A stretch of DNA of 60,640 nt from an uncultured Planctomycetota bacterium (GTDB taxonomy: Bacteria > Planctomycetota > Planctomycetia > Pirellulales > Thermoguttaceae): contig CADACS010000013.1 in assembly GCA_902786505.1 (NCBI GenBank), positions 1 to 60,640 of the forward strand, in the 5' to 3' direction. Below the pieces are notes generated by a model that was not told where the DNA came from, ran no database searches, and saw only the letters and a program-made list of their open reading frames with translations. Shown here piece by piece: positions 1-9,322 of this stretch (positions are counted from its first letter, which is position 1; the number at the start of each line of letters is the position of its first letter). A program made the translations under genes and the position numbers.

Positions 1-283
1 TATGCAAGGACTGCATATTGGAGACGGCCCCTGCCTTAAACGGTTAAGAAAAGAGACGCTTCTCCACCCCTACTAACTGAGAGTATATCTGCGGATTTTT
101 GCGGCGTCAAGATTTTTCAAATTTTTTTTGAAAATTATTTTGAAGAATCTGTTTTTACGCCGCGAACGGAGCCTATCGCCGCTAAAAGTGATAGACGCGC
201 GCTTTAAATGACTTCGGCTGCGGCGCTTTGCGAGCTCCCGAGCGGGCGTTCCGCAAAGGAAAATCGGCGTGCGTATACGCGCG
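1..283. other. Left-edge intergenic stretch
   Basis: No supported gene. A frame open from the left edge ends at a TAA at 74-76 and could be the last codons of an upstream plus-strand gene, but it is too short to identify. Positions about 110-145 are AT-rich with an imperfect inverted repeat (TTTTCAAATTT / AAATTTGAAAA-like). The rest is the 3' flank of the minus-strand gene ending at 284. Confidence 0.4.
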
Positions 284-2569
284 CTATTCTGCGGGCACGT
301 CGATTGGGAAATTCGTACTCTGCTCCATCTTCTGATAGAGCGGCATGTGCCGGTAGTACACTTCCAACACCATGCAGTTTAAAGACGTGGCGTAGAGCCG
401 GCCTCCGGTTATGCAATGACCGTCGGCGTTCTGTGGGAACCAGCTTCCGCGCTCGTGTCCTTCCATCTCCTGCGTCCGAATGAGCTCGTCGCGCACGCGG
501 CCGTTCCAGCGGTTCCACGTCGAGCCGCCCACGTTGTACATGAGCTGCGTCGCGTAGTAGGTATAGTACGGCACGTTGAGTTTCGGGCCGATATCGTTCG
601 ACAGGCGGTTGACGCCTCGAATGAGATCCGGATTCTCAATTCCCCAATCGAGATAGAGGCGGCACAGGAGCCCGATACTGTCGGTGGCGTCCGACTCGGA
701 GGCGCCAGCCATGTAGGCGTAGCGGCTTTCGTAATCGAGCGCAACGACGTCGCGCAGGAAATCGCGGGCGCCGCGCACGGTATCCGCGTTCACGTCGAGT
801 CCGGCAAGCTGCGCCGATTTGAGCGCCATGAGCTGCCAGCCGGCGACCGAAGTGTCTCCGGGTTGTTTCGGCACGTAACGCCATCCTCCGTCGTCCGCCT
901 GCGCGTATTCAATGAAACGAATCGCGTCTTGAGCAAGGTAGCCTAACTGCCGGAACCGCTTCTTATCGCGCGGAGAGAGCATCGCGTACGTCTCGCAGAG
1001 CGTAATCGCCGCCAAGCCGTGCGAATACATATTCCCGTCCCCTTCGCGGAACGAAACGCCGTCCTCCGTCGAAACGCCGTGCGAAGTGAGATAATTCATT
1101 CCCTTAGCGACGACCTTCTTATATTTGCCCGTCGTCGGCGTATTCCCCGCCGCCAGGAAAGGAAGGAGCGCCATCGACGTCGCCGCGATCGGCGCGTCTT
1201 TCGAGCCCGGATTACGGCAGCGGCCCCCGCACGTCGGGCACATGCCCATATGGAACGACCAAGATCCGTCGGGCATCTGATGCTCCGCGATCCACGCGAG
1301 CGCGAGCGCGACCGATTTCTCGCTCCCTTCGCTGCCCCCTCCGGACGCAATGAGCGCCGCCTTCATTTCGCCGCGGCCCGCCAAATCGTCCCCGTTGAGC
1401 GTCCCGAGTAAATTCTCGACGTCGCCGAGCGACGCTTCCAGTCCGGCGTCTTCTTCCGTTACGGTCAGCGCTTCGGCCGTATCCTCGTTGAACGCGGAAA
1501 CGTCGGGCACGTCCTCGGCGACCTCCGCCTCCACTTCGAGCGATTCCGCGTCGACTTCGACCGTCTCGGCGTCGACGACCGCGGCGTCGGGATCAAAGAC
1601 TTCGTCGATTACCACTTCGTCGCTAAATCCCGGTTCCGATACGACTTCGAGCGATTTATGAAGATCCGTCTTAATAAAGAGGAACGCCAAAAAGAGCAGG
1701 ATAATCAGGTGGATAATGAGGCTCGTGAGCCAACTGGGCGCGTCGTCCGCCGCCTTTTTGAGCGTCGACTGCTCGCCGAGCAGCTCGCGCGTATCGGCGG
1801 CGTTCTCGTCGGATACGTTCGTCTGACTGAGCTCCTGCAAAAAGACGTCGGGCGAGCCGGCGGCGCCGGCTAACGCGAGCGAACCCAAATTGGCCTCCGG
1901 CGCGGCCGGCGCGAGCGTAATTGAAGCCAGAAATTCGTCGGGAACCGCGGCGACGGCGGTCGGAGCGACCGTTCCGGCAAGCGCGCCGAGCGCAAAGGAC
2001 GCCGCGCGCGCGTCGAGCGCCTCTTTCTCTCTTTTCTCCTTATCTTTCGCGCGGCGTTCCGCGCGGCTCTCGGAGCGGCGCTTGCGCTTTTTGAAAGCGC
2101 CGCGCTCGGCGGCCGGCGGGGGCGGAAGGAGCGCCGCGTCGTCCGCAAGGGGCGTGGGCGCGGCGCCTCGGCTCGACGGCATGAGATTGGTAAGCGAATC
2201 TTCGGCAAGGGGCGGAGGCAGAGGGGGCGCGCCGGCCATAACGGGCGGAGCCGCCGGGGACGGAAGAGACGGAGAAGAAGCGGAGGGCAAAGGCGGAGCG
2301 GGGGGCGCGGGCGGAACTGCGCCGCCGCCTCTCATCTGCGCCAGTACGCGCGCGACCGCGTCGGAAACGACGGCGTCGCCCTGCGGAACCGGCGCGTCTT
2401 CAGGCGGAAACGCGGCGTTCGGACTTGCGAACCCGCGTGCCTTCTCCTCGCGATTGCGCCTCAGAATTTCGCGAACGAGCTCGGCAGTACGGTCGGCGCG
2501 GGAAGAATCGGCGTTCATGCCGGAAGGATCGCCCTGACCGCGGTTACGTTTATCGTCGCTCGAACTCAT
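284..2569 (-). CDS. Membrane-anchored prenyltransferase/squalene-cyclase-fold protein
   Basis: A 761-residue protein. Residues 1-270 are low-complexity: Pro/Ala-rich, then a Lys/Arg/Glu-rich segment. One hydrophobic helix follows at about 278-299 (LIIHLIILLFLAFLFI), then a very acidic Glu/Asp/Val linker. From about residue 410 to the end is an alpha-alpha barrel of the squalene oxidase/prenyltransferase repeat type, with repeated motifs such as DGSW, DGGW and long A/L helices (ALAWIAEHQMPDGSWSF). A CPTCGGRC cysteine cluster sits early in this domain. Such anchored proteins are common in planctomycetes; their substrate is unknown and I see no evidence of hopanoid synthesis here. The open frame extends 11 codons further, but the ATG at 2569 with upstream GGGGAAC is the more natural start. 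The barrel is probably periplasmic if the acidic side faces out (inference). Confidence 0.8.
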   Translation of the reverse strand: MSSSDDKRNRGQGDPSGMNADSSRADRTAELVREILRRNREEKARGFASPNAAFPPEDAPVPQGDAVVSDAVARVLAQMRGGGAVPPAPPAPPLPSASSPSLPSPAAPPVMAGAPPLPPPLAEDSLTNLMPSSRGAAPTPLADDAALLPPPPAAERGAFKKRKRRSESRAERRAKDKEKREKEALDARAASFALGALAGTVAPTAVAAVPDEFLASITLAPAAPEANLGSLALAGAAGSPDVFLQELSQTNVSDENAADTRELLGEQSTLKKAADDAPSWLTSLIIHLIILLFLAFLFIKTDLHKSLEVVSEPGFSDEVVIDEVFDPDAAVVDAETVEVDAESLEVEAEVAEDVPDVSAFNEDTAEALTVTEEDAGLEASLGDVENLLGTLNGDDLAGRGEMKAALIASGGGSEGSEKSVALALAWIAEHQMPDGSWSFHMGMCPTCGGRCRNPGSKDAPIAATSMALLPFLAAGNTPTTGKYKKVVAKGMNYLTSHGVSTEDGVSFREGDGNMYSHGLAAITLCETYAMLSPRDKKRFRQLGYLAQDAIRFIEYAQADDGGWRYVPKQPGDTSVAGWQLMALKSAQLAGLDVNADTVRGARDFLRDVVALDYESRYAYMAGASESDATDSIGLLCRLYLDWGIENPDLIRGVNRLSNDIGPKLNVPYYTYYATQLMYNVGGSTWNRWNGRVRDELIRTQEMEGHERGSWFPQNADGHCITGGRLYATSLNCMVLEVYYRHMPLYQKMEQSTNFPIDVPAE

Positions 2570-2773
2570 ATGTTCCCCGTCATACCGACAGAAGCGGCGC
2601 AAAGACGCGCCCTTCTAAAAATTTGCCCAAAACTATTGTAGCGTCTCGCGCGCAAAAGAGCCAGAAACAGTCGGAAAAAACCGATCTTTTTCTGATTTTT
2701 TTCAAAGTCGGCGTTAAAATGGAGAAAATAGAGCAATTAACGATTAACAGAGTCTCTAAAAACGCCCGCGACG

Positions 2774-3133
2774 CTAATACCGCGTCGAATACGGCAAATG
2801 AAAAGGCATATATAAAACTGCGAGACAGAACGCCAGTATCTCGGCGAGGAACGTTGTCCAAAAGAGAATCTTTGTCCGCCTTTTGGCTTCGGCCCATCTG
2901 CCGATCAAGATCCCCGCTTGTGGCGCAAAATACCACAGATACGCTCGGGCCGCAATAATTTCCGCCATGAGAACGTACCGCGTCCAGCGCAGAAAAACGC
3001 GCGTGCGGCAGACATGTTCAAAGACCCAGTCGGAAAACTCATAGCCGACGGCGGCAAACAGCCCGTCGGCAAGACAGGCCGCCGCGACCGTCAGAAAGAC
3101 GGCGTTAACGCAGTCGATAATCTTGAGAATCAT
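2774..3133 (-). CDS. Small membrane protein, function unknown
   Basis: A 119-residue hydrophobic protein with three likely membrane helices at roughly residues 5-30, 48-70 and 88-108. The open frame extends 31 codons upstream with an Arg-rich sequence. I chose the ATG at 3133 because it starts directly with the first helix (MILKIIDCVNAVFL); the SD is weak (AGAG). No catalytic motif and no family recognised. It lies between the squalene-cyclase-fold gene (downstream, same strand) and the divergent rpmG promoter. Confidence 0.5.
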   Translation of the reverse strand: MILKIIDCVNAVFLTVAAACLADGLFAAVGYEFSDWVFEHVCRTRVFLRWTRYVLMAEIIAARAYLWYFAPQAGILIGRWAEAKRRTKILFWTTFLAEILAFCLAVLYMPFHLPYSTRY

Positions 3134-3317
3134 GGCGGCTCTTGAAACGCGTTGCAAAAGGAACCGCGGATTTACGCGGGAAACGGCGGCCGGACGTCTT
3201 AACGCTCCGCGCCGCTTGACGCTCATTATAACGCCAAATAAACGCGCGGTGGGCCGGCGCGAACGTTATTTTTACAGAAAAAAGCGAAAAACAGGCAAAA
3301 AATTCCGCCGGGGGGCG

Positions 3318-3345
3318 TTGAGCAATCTGAAAAGCCGGATATAAT
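3318..3345 (+). promoter_or_regulatory. Sigma70-type promoter of rpmG
   Basis: TTGAGC at 3318-3323, 16-bp spacer, TATAAT at 3340-3345. It lies about 100 bp upstream of the rpmG start codon with no other gene between. Confidence 0.7.
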
Positions 3346-3446
3346 ACCCGGTCTAAGCGCGTTGACGAAATCGCGAAACCATTTCGGCAGACAACCGGCG
3401 CCGCGAACGCGGCGTTTGTAAACAGATAGTATTTAAGGATAAAACC

Positions 3447-3614
3447 ATGGCAGGGAAAAATAAGAAAAAGGCGGAAACCGTCTACCTCGTTTGCGAAGAA
3501 ACCGGCGACTACAACTACATCGTCCGCCGCAAGCCTGGCGGGGAAAAGCTTAAGCTCAAGAAGTATTGCCCGCGTCTCCGTAAGCACACGGTGCACGTCG
3601 AAAAGAAAAAGTAG
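3447..3614 (+). CDS. rpmG: 50S ribosomal protein L33
   Basis: A 55-residue basic protein read directly from the DNA ([15 protein letters not shown]...). It is part of the large ribosomal subunit near the E site. The family core is clear: [19 protein letters not shown], then [18 protein letters not shown]. Zinc-binding L33 has two CxxC pairs. Here only the first cysteine of each pair remains (CEET at 16 and CPRL at 41), so the zinc ribbon is half lost and it is intermediate between the C+ and C- forms. AGGAT lies about 6 nt before the ATG. It is monocistronic, with its own promoter at 3318 and a strong terminator right after. Confidence 0.93.
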   Translation: MAGKNKKKAETVYLVCEETGDYNYIVRRKPGGEKLKLKKYCPRLRKHTVHVEKKK

Positions 3615-3642
3615 TCTTTTTCTTCGCGCAATTTCGCAATGC

Positions 3643-3680
3643 AAAGCGTTTGGCCGAACTTTCGGCCGAACGCTTTTTTT
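3643..3680 (+). terminator. Intrinsic terminator after rpmG
   Basis: Near-perfect hairpin (AAAGCGTT-GGCCGAA / TTCGGCC-AACGCTTT, 2-nt loop) followed by seven T residues, beginning 28 nt after the rpmG stop codon. Confidence 0.9.
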
Positions 3681-3706
3681 CTTGCCCCGTCCCCGTATTC
3701 AAACGC

Positions 3707-3743
3707 AAAGGCCGCCGACTCCGTAAAGAGCCGACGGCCTTCG
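3707..3743 (-). terminator. Terminator hairpin of the giant cyclophilin protein gene
   Basis: On the minus strand AAGGCCG-t-CGGCTC pairs with GAGTCG-g-CGGCCTT around a 6-nt loop, followed by TTTGCGTTTG. It lies about 35 nt beyond the stop at 3778. The T-tract is interrupted, so the call is moderate. Confidence 0.6.
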
Positions 3744-3777
3744 TGCAAACCAGCCCGTTGTCAGGTTCGTGTTTTTA

Positions 3778-6700
3778 TCATAAGGTTACGGGGACCAAAT
3801 TCCCGTTCTCGTCCACCGTATAGGCGACGTTCGGATCAATATTGGTCGACGCGCCCGAAGCGCCCGATTCGGTCGACGTACCGCTGTTCGCCGTCGAGCC
3901 GGAATTCGTCGAGGAACCGGAATCCGACGCGGGCGCGTTCGCGTTTTCGTCGGCCAGCGCGTCGACAAAGAGCTTGTCGGAATAGGCGTCGTCGTAGGCC
4001 GTGTTATACGCGTATCCCTCGCGCCAGAGCTTCAGCGCGGTCGTGAGATTCGTCGCGACGCGCGCGCCCGTCGATTTCTTCGCGAGCCGGAAATTCGCGT
4101 TTCCGGTCGAGCGGTCGATCGCGGTCTCAATCGCTTTATTGGCGGCTTTTCTCACGTCTTTATCGATATTCTTCGGCTTGGTAAGCTCGGCGTTCTCCGA
4201 AAGCGTCTTATAGGCTTGGTTAAGAACTTCGACCTGTTTGTCGTACGCTTCGTCAAACTTCGCGTCGTCCTCTTCAAGTTTCGTGCGCGCTTCGGCAACC
4301 GCCTTATTGAAGTCGGAGACAATCACGTCGCGCGCGGCGATGAAATCGGTAACCGTCGACTTTCCGGACGCGTAGTCCGCCTTGGCGGCCTTCAGCTTGG
4401 CCGTGCGGTCGTCGATCGCGTCAAGATAGGATTTCAAATAGACCTTAAGGTTCGCGGCCTGCCCGTTGTAACGCGTCTGCGCGTTCGCGACCCATCCGTC
4501 GAACCATTCGCGCCAGTCGGCGAAGTCGGACGACTTATAGTTCGAATTCTTAACGGTCAGATTGAACGTCGACGTCGCCTTGCCGCTGTAGTCGACGAAA
4601 TCGGACGTCTCGTTGAAGACGGTCGTCGCCGTAACGGAGACCGCGAGTTCTTTCGATTCAATCGCGTCGGAACTGAAATAATCTTCCGGAACGTCCCATG
4701 TAATCGCGCCGGTCTCCGAGTCGATAATCATGCCTTCGGGATATTCGCCCGAAAGCGAGTATTCGACGGGGTACGTTACCGTCGCGGGCGACGCTTCCGA
4801 TCCGGACGCCGGGACAGTTTCGGTCGCCTTAGCGACGACCGTCAGGGTAAACGTCTTGCCGGATTCGGCCGTCTGCGCCGCGATCGGATCAAAGACCGGA
4901 ACGATCGCCTTGGCGGCGTCGTAACCGGCGTTGGCGACCATAATTTCAAACGTCTTTTCATCGGCGAGGCCGTCGGTATACGTTCCGTCTTCTTCGCGGA
5001 ACTGTTCCGTCGCTTTCACGGTGAACTTAAAGATTTGCGCGGAAACTTCGTCGTCGAGATAATGCTCCGAAATCTGCCAGGAAATCTCGCCCGTCTCGCC
5101 GTTAAAGACAAATTCGGCCGGATAGTTCGAACCGACGAGCTCGTACGCGATTCTGTCGGCGCGGCCGTCCGGATCGGTCGCGACGACCTTGCCCTGATAG
5201 AGGGAATTCGTCGCCGCCGTTACGTTCGTAAGATCGGTGAAGACCGGCTTGGAATCGGTATAATTCGGATTCGTAACCGTAAGCGGGAACGACGTCTCGG
5301 CCGACCCGCCGTATTCGACGGAAGAGCCGACTTCCGAGAGAATCGCCGTCGCTTTGAGCGCGACCGTAATCGTCTTCGATTTAATTGAGTTGTCGGAGAA
5401 GTAATCGGCCGGAACAGCCCACGTAATCGCGCCGGTACTCGCGCCGATCGTCATGCCGCTCGGAACGGTTCCGGTAAGCTCGTAAAGAACGCCGACTTCG
5501 AGATCTTCCTGCTCCGTGTCGGAGCCGGGCGAAATCTCGCCGTCGTTCTCGGTAACGGCGGCGCTGGCGGCCGGGCTCGCTTCGGCTTTCGCGTGAACGG
5601 TCAGACGGAAGGTATCGCCGGCCGTAACGGTCTGGGGAGCGATCGCGTCCCAAACGGGCGTGACGGTAGATTCCGGCTGATATTTCGAGTTGTTGACCGT
5701 AACGGAGAACGTCTTGGTCGTCGATTCGAGATCGGTCGCCGTTCCGTCTTCCGCGACTTCATACGCCGTCGCCGTCACGGCAAAATCGCGCTTCTGCGAC
5801 TTCACGCGGACGTCGGTTATGTAATCGCCGTCGACCGCCCAAACGATCGCGCCGGTCGACGGACTGATCGTCATGCCCTCGGGCCCGGCGACGGAGTAGC
5901 GAACGAGCGCGGTCGAATCGGTCGGGACTCTCGCGGTAACCGTCGCCAAGAGAATCTCGCCGGTAACGACGGTCAGCTCTTCCGTCAGGTCGTCGAAGAC
6001 GGGCTTGGAGCCGACGTTGATCGTAAACGACTTCTTCGCGGTATTTTTGAGGCCGTCTTCCGCCTGAATTTCAAATTGGAACGTCCCGTAATCTTCCGAC
6101 GTAATCGCGCCCCACGACAGCGCGCCGTCGGCCGAAATCGAAACGAAGCGCGGCACGGCGTTGGGATTTACGGGCGCAAACGTAATATCTTCGCGGTTGA
6201 CGCCGGATTCGTCCGCCTTGTTGGTGAGGATCTGAAGAACGCCGGCGTCCCCGACGTTCACATTGATCGGATCCGCGGAATTGGTAATCGTTAAGTCTTT
6301 CGTATCGACCACGAAATTCAAAAGGACGTCTTCGCTGTAGAGCCGTTCGTGATCCGTAACCTGTTCGACCGCGAGGTAATTGCGAACTTTAACCGTGTGC
6401 GGGCCGTCGTCGAGCTTGTCGGCCTCGGAAAGGGAGAGCGAGAGCGCGTAGACCGCCGTCTGCGTCTCCTCGTCGTAGGCGTGTTCCTCGACCGTGTACG
6501 CGTACTGCGTTCCGTCGACGTAAACTTCGATCGGCGCCTGCGTAAGAGGATCTTTTTCGAGCGTCTTGAACGAAACGTTTATTTGGACCGGGGAGTCGAA
6601 GAAATTGCTCGAAATGAGCGAAAAGCCTTCCGCAAGCGTCCCGACGGTCGTCTCGTCGGTACTGACAAACACGGCCTCCGGCTTCGACGGGGAAATAAAG

Positions 6701-7929
6701 ACCTGTTTGGCCGCCGTCGCGGTCAGGCCGCCGTCCGTTTTCGCGGTAATCGAAATCGTTGTGAACTGCGCGCCGGCCTCGGTCGAAACGATATCGAACT
6801 CGGAGTTATTGCCGTTTTTCGAAACGATCGAATACCCTTGGGCTCCGGACGCCTTCGTTACGGTATACTGGATATCTTCGCCGCCAAATTCGGACGGAAG
6901 CGTAACCGTCTTCGTTTCGCCAGCGACGAGCTCGAGCGTCAGCGCGTCGATCTTTTCCTGAACGTAAGCGGAAAAACCGTCGGCGCCGACGTAGACTTTC
7001 GTCTCCTGATACTGCAGCGCGTCTTCCGCGGTGTTCGACGAGAAGGAAACCGTCGTTACGCCGGAAGCGTTTTCGTCGGCGACGAGCCGCAGCGCGCCCT
7101 GCGTCGCGGCTTCCTGCGGTATGATATAGCAATTTGAAATCGAATACGTTTCGACCGGAAAGCTCTGTTCGCCCGACATTGGATTATTCGTAACCGCAAC
7201 GTGCTCCATCTGATCGAGCACGTCGTAACCGTCGACGACGAAACCGAAAACGTTGTACCCGCCGTCGAGCCAGGGCGTCGGGCCAAACGTAATATAGAAC
7301 TGCGCGTTGCTCGTATCGACCCGGCCGTGCTGCGGATCGTTGCTGTTGGCGTAGGCGACAATTCCGCGCGTACTGTGCGTGAGGACGTCGGAATACTCGT
7401 CGGGAACGTTGGCGAGCTCGGAGCCCTGGTATCCGTAACCGTCGCTCGAACCGCCTTGGAACATAAATCCGTCGATAACGCGGTGGAACGTTTTTCCTTC
7501 GTAGTAGTCGTCGAAAACGAGCGACATGAACTGAGAGGAGGAGTTCGGCGCTTCCCCTTCGGAATTGAAGAGCTGAATCACGACTTCGCCAAGGGACGAA
7601 ACGGCGCCGTCCGTCGACGTCTTCAGAACGGTAAACGCGACCTGCTCGCCGTTAACAAAGGACGCGGTAAGACCCTCGACCGTACTGGAATCGATAAAGC
7701 CGTTCGGCTGGCCTTCGAACGCGTAATGATAAGAATTCGCGGCCGAAATGGTAATCTCGTCGGGAAGCGCGGAAAGAGACGCCGCGTCGAGCATCTGACG
7801 GGGTTCCAACGCTTCAAAGAGCCGGCGGCGGCGCCATTCCTTCTGCGTGGCGCGGCGGCGGTCCTCGCGTACTTTAGCGATAAGACGGCGACCGGATAAT
7901 ACGCGGGTAATTTTCGAAGACAAACTCAT
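3778..7929 (-). CDS. Giant exported LEPR-motif protein with cyclophilin domain and Ig-like repeats
   Basis: A 1383-residue protein. The N-terminus is strongly basic, then carries the planctomycete export motif LFEALEPRQMLDA at about residues 35-47. A cyclophilin-type peptidyl-prolyl isomerase domain follows at about 105-250 (FHRVIDGFMFQGG; QFYITFGPTPWLDG; NVFGFVVDGYDVLD), retaining the FHRVI and FQGG core. The middle holds at least four Ig/cadherin-like repeats of the kind PVF-(D/T)-x-(I/L) ... MTISPSTGAIVWAV. Near the C-terminus is a Lys/Ala/Asp-rich helical stretch and a Ser/Gly/Thr-rich tail. Likely located outside the cytoplasm or on the cell surface. The open frame reaches a GTG at 7941, but that GTG is part of the Shine-Dalgarno sequence (GTGAGGAATAAAATG), so translation should start at the ATG at 7929. 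The promoter is visible at 8070-8098. Confidence 0.85.
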   Translation of the reverse strand: MSLSSKITRVLSGRRLIAKVREDRRRATQKEWRRRRLFEALEPRQMLDAASLSALPDEITISAANSYHYAFEGQPNGFIDSSTVEGLTASFVNGEQVAFTVLKTSTDGAVSSLGEVVIQLFNSEGEAPNSSSQFMSLVFDDYYEGKTFHRVIDGFMFQGGSSDGYGYQGSELANVPDEYSDVLTHSTRGIVAYANSNDPQHGRVDTSNAQFYITFGPTPWLDGGYNVFGFVVDGYDVLDQMEHVAVTNNPMSGEQSFPVETYSISNCYIIPQEAATQGALRLVADENASGVTTVSFSSNTAEDALQYQETKVYVGADGFSAYVQEKIDALTLELVAGETKTVTLPSEFGGEDIQYTVTKASGAQGYSIVSKNGNNSEFDIVSTEAGAQFTTISITAKTDGGLTATAAKQVFISPSKPEAVFVSTDETTVGTLAEGFSLISSNFFDSPVQINVSFKTLEKDPLTQAPIEVYVDGTQYAYTVEEHAYDEETQTAVYALSLSLSEADKLDDGPHTVKVRNYLAVEQVTDHERLYSEDVLLNFVVDTKDLTITNSADPINVNVGDAGVLQILTNKADESGVNREDITFAPVNPNAVPRFVSISADGALSWGAITSEDYGTFQFEIQAEDGLKNTAKKSFTINVGSKPVFDDLTEELTVVTGEILLATVTARVPTDSTALVRYSVAGPEGMTISPSTGAIVWAVDGDYITDVRVKSQKRDFAVTATAYEVAEDGTATDLESTTKTFSVTVNNSKYQPESTVTPVWDAIAPQTVTAGDTFRLTVHAKAEASPAASAAVTENDGEISPGSDTEQEDLEVGVLYELTGTVPSGMTIGASTGAITWAVPADYFSDNSIKSKTITVALKATAILSEVGSSVEYGGSAETSFPLTVTNPNYTDSKPVFTDLTNVTAATNSLYQGKVVATDPDGRADRIAYELVGSNYPAEFVFNGETGEISWQISEHYLDDEVSAQIFKFTVKATEQFREEDGTYTDGLADEKTFEIMVANAGYDAAKAIVPVFDPIAAQTAESGKTFTLTVVAKATETVPASGSEASPATVTYPVEYSLSGEYPEGMIIDSETGAITWDVPEDYFSSDAIESKELAVSVTATTVFNETSDFVDYSGKATSTFNLTVKNSNYKSSDFADWREWFDGWVANAQTRYNGQAANLKVYLKSYLDAIDDRTAKLKAAKADYASGKSTVTDFIAARDVIVSDFNKAVAEARTKLEEDDAKFDEAYDKQVEVLNQAYKTLSENAELTKPKNIDKDVRKAANKAIETAIDRSTGNANFRLAKKSTGARVATNLTTALKLWREGYAYNTAYDDAYSDKLFVDALADENANAPASDSGSSTNSGSTANSGTSTESGASGASTNIDPNVAYTVDENGNLVPVTL

Positions 7930-8069
7930 TTTATTCCTCACTGTACTGCAAATACGGCGCGGCCGTTACGTTACCCGAACGAGCTCTGGACGTTCGAAGG
8001 CCAAACAGACGTCGGAACGCGCTGCGCGGACGTTGGGATTCCAGATTCCCAAACTCCGCAGTTTTTCCT

Positions 8070-8098
8070 ATTTTAATATTTTTTCCAATTATGCTCAA
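8070..8098 (-). promoter_or_regulatory. Sigma70-type promoter of the giant cyclophilin protein gene
   Basis: On the minus strand: TTGAGC (8098-8093), 17-bp spacer, TAAAAT (8075-8070). It predicts a 5' leader of about 130 nt before the ATG at 7929. Confidence 0.6.
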
Positions 8099-8309
8099 CC
8101 CAAAAAACCGCTCATTTCCCCAAATCTAACACAAAGAGCGATTCTTCCCCTAGGATTAGACGCGGAAATGGCGTAACGGTTCCTTTGGCGCCGTTATGAG
8201 CGGCCCATTTTAACGTTTTAAAAATAGTTAAAATAGGTAGTATATTAAAAATTTAATCGTCCGTGCGGCTAAAAAACTTTTTTGAAAAGATTCCGCGGGC
8301 AAAAAATAC

Positions 8310-8338
8310 TTGAAAAAAAGAACAAAAAGGAATACAAT
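8310..8338 (+). promoter_or_regulatory. Sigma70-type promoter of the LolD-like ATPase gene
   Basis: TTGAAA at 8310-8315, 17-bp spacer, TACAAT at 8333-8338, about 95 bp before the ATG at 8433. Confidence 0.65.
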
Positions 8339-8432
8339 GTTCCGTTGCAGCGTCTAAACGCGGGGCGCGCGGTTACGGCGCGCATGCGTTTTCCGCGCTT
8401 TTCCATTTCGCAACCGTATTCAGGAAGAAACA

Positions 8433-9137
8433 ATGCTTGAGCTGAAGAATTTGAAGAAATCGTATCAAGAGCCCGACGGCGGCGAGCTCCCCATTCTGGA
8501 CGTCCCCAGCTGGAGCGTCGACGAAGGCGAACAGGTAGTCGTAGTCGGTCCGAGCGGTTGCGGTAAAACGACCCTTTTGCACATCATCGCGGGCATTCTC
8601 CGCCCGACGTCCGGTCAAGTCCTCATCGACGGCTGGAACACGGCGCTTCTCACGGAGTCGGAACGCGACCAGTTCCGCGCGCGGCGTATCGGCTACGTCT
8701 TCCAGACGTTTAATCTCCTGCCCGGTTTCTCCGCGCTTGAAAACGTGCAGCTTGGCATGGCGTTCTCGGGCCGCGGCTCCGATAAGAAACGCGCGATCGA
8801 CCTTCTCGAACGCGTCGGTCTTGGCCACCGTCTCCATCACAAGCCGGGCCAGATGAGCGTCGGGGAACAGCAGCGCGTCTCCGTCGCGCGCGCGCTCGCC
8901 AATAAGCCGAAACTCGTACTCGCCGACGAGCCGACCGCAAACGTCGACGTTGGGAACCAGCAGCTCGTCGTCGACATGCTGCGCAATACCTGCCGCGACG
9001 AAAACGTCGCCCTCATTTTGGTTACGCACTCGCCCGCGGTCGCCGATCAGTTCGAGCGCGTCGACCTGCTCACCGACGTCAATCTTGTCGCGAAACGCAA
9101 GCTTGCCGAGCAGGATCGCAGCGTCCTCGAAGGCTGA
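8433..9137 (+). CDS. ABC transporter ATP-binding protein, LolD/MacB type
   Basis: A 234-residue nucleotide-binding subunit. Walker A is GPSGCGKTT at 39-47, the Q-loop is in VFQTFNLLPGFS, the signature is MSVGEQQRV (VGE instead of the usual GGE), and Walker B is LVLADEPT with the H-loop THS. The FNLLPGFSALENV segment and ADEPTANVD are typical of the MacB/LolD/FtsE branch, which drives lipoprotein release or mechanotransmission at the inner membrane. AGGAAG lies before the ATG. No FtsX/MacB-type permease is next to it: the gene has its own promoter (8310) and terminator (9160), so it is an orphan ATPase whose membrane partner must lie elsewhere. Length is normal. Confidence 0.88.
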   Translation: MLELKNLKKSYQEPDGGELPILDVPSWSVDEGEQVVVVGPSGCGKTTLLHIIAGILRPTSGQVLIDGWNTALLTESERDQFRARRIGYVFQTFNLLPGFSALENVQLGMAFSGRGSDKKRAIDLLERVGLGHRLHHKPGQMSVGEQQRVSVARALANKPKLVLADEPTANVDVGNQQLVVDMLRNTCRDENVALILVTHSPAVADQFERVDLLTDVNLVAKRKLAEQDRSVLEG

Positions 9138-9159
9138 TTACGCGCAGATCGAAACGAAC

Positions 9160-9207
9160 AGGGCCGCGTTCGCTCCGCAAAAAGAGGAACGCGGCCCTTT
9201 GATTTTC
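9160..9207 (+). terminator. Intrinsic terminator after the LolD-like gene
   Basis: A 12-bp perfect stem (AGGGCCGCGTTC / GAACGCGGCCCT) with a 15-nt loop, followed by TTGATTTT. Confidence 0.85.
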
Positions 9208-9322
9208 CGGCGGCAAAACGCGACTTTGCCGCGCGCAAAATATTTCGGTAATAAAAGGCAAACGGCGTTTAGACAAAAAAACCGCGACTGAGAATCGCGG
9301 CAAACGAAACGAACAGAAAAAG

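Larger units (their letters stand above)
7930..8432. other. Divergent intergenic region between giant protein and ABC ATPase
   Basis: No gene seen. It contains two opposing sigma70-type promoters (minus 8070-8098, plus 8310-8338). It also has an imperfect hairpin (TTGGGA / TCCCAA, 8033-8052) in the roughly 130-nt leader of the minus-strand gene, and an AT-rich block at about 8210-8340. Confidence 0.6.

Noticed and set aside
1..283. Known RNA gene (tmRNA, 6S or similar) at the left edge
   Set aside because: No conserved element of these RNAs could be identified in either strand.
7930..7941. GTG start at 7941 for the giant cyclophilin protein
   Set aside because: The GTG overlaps the Shine-Dalgarno sequence that serves the ATG at 7929.
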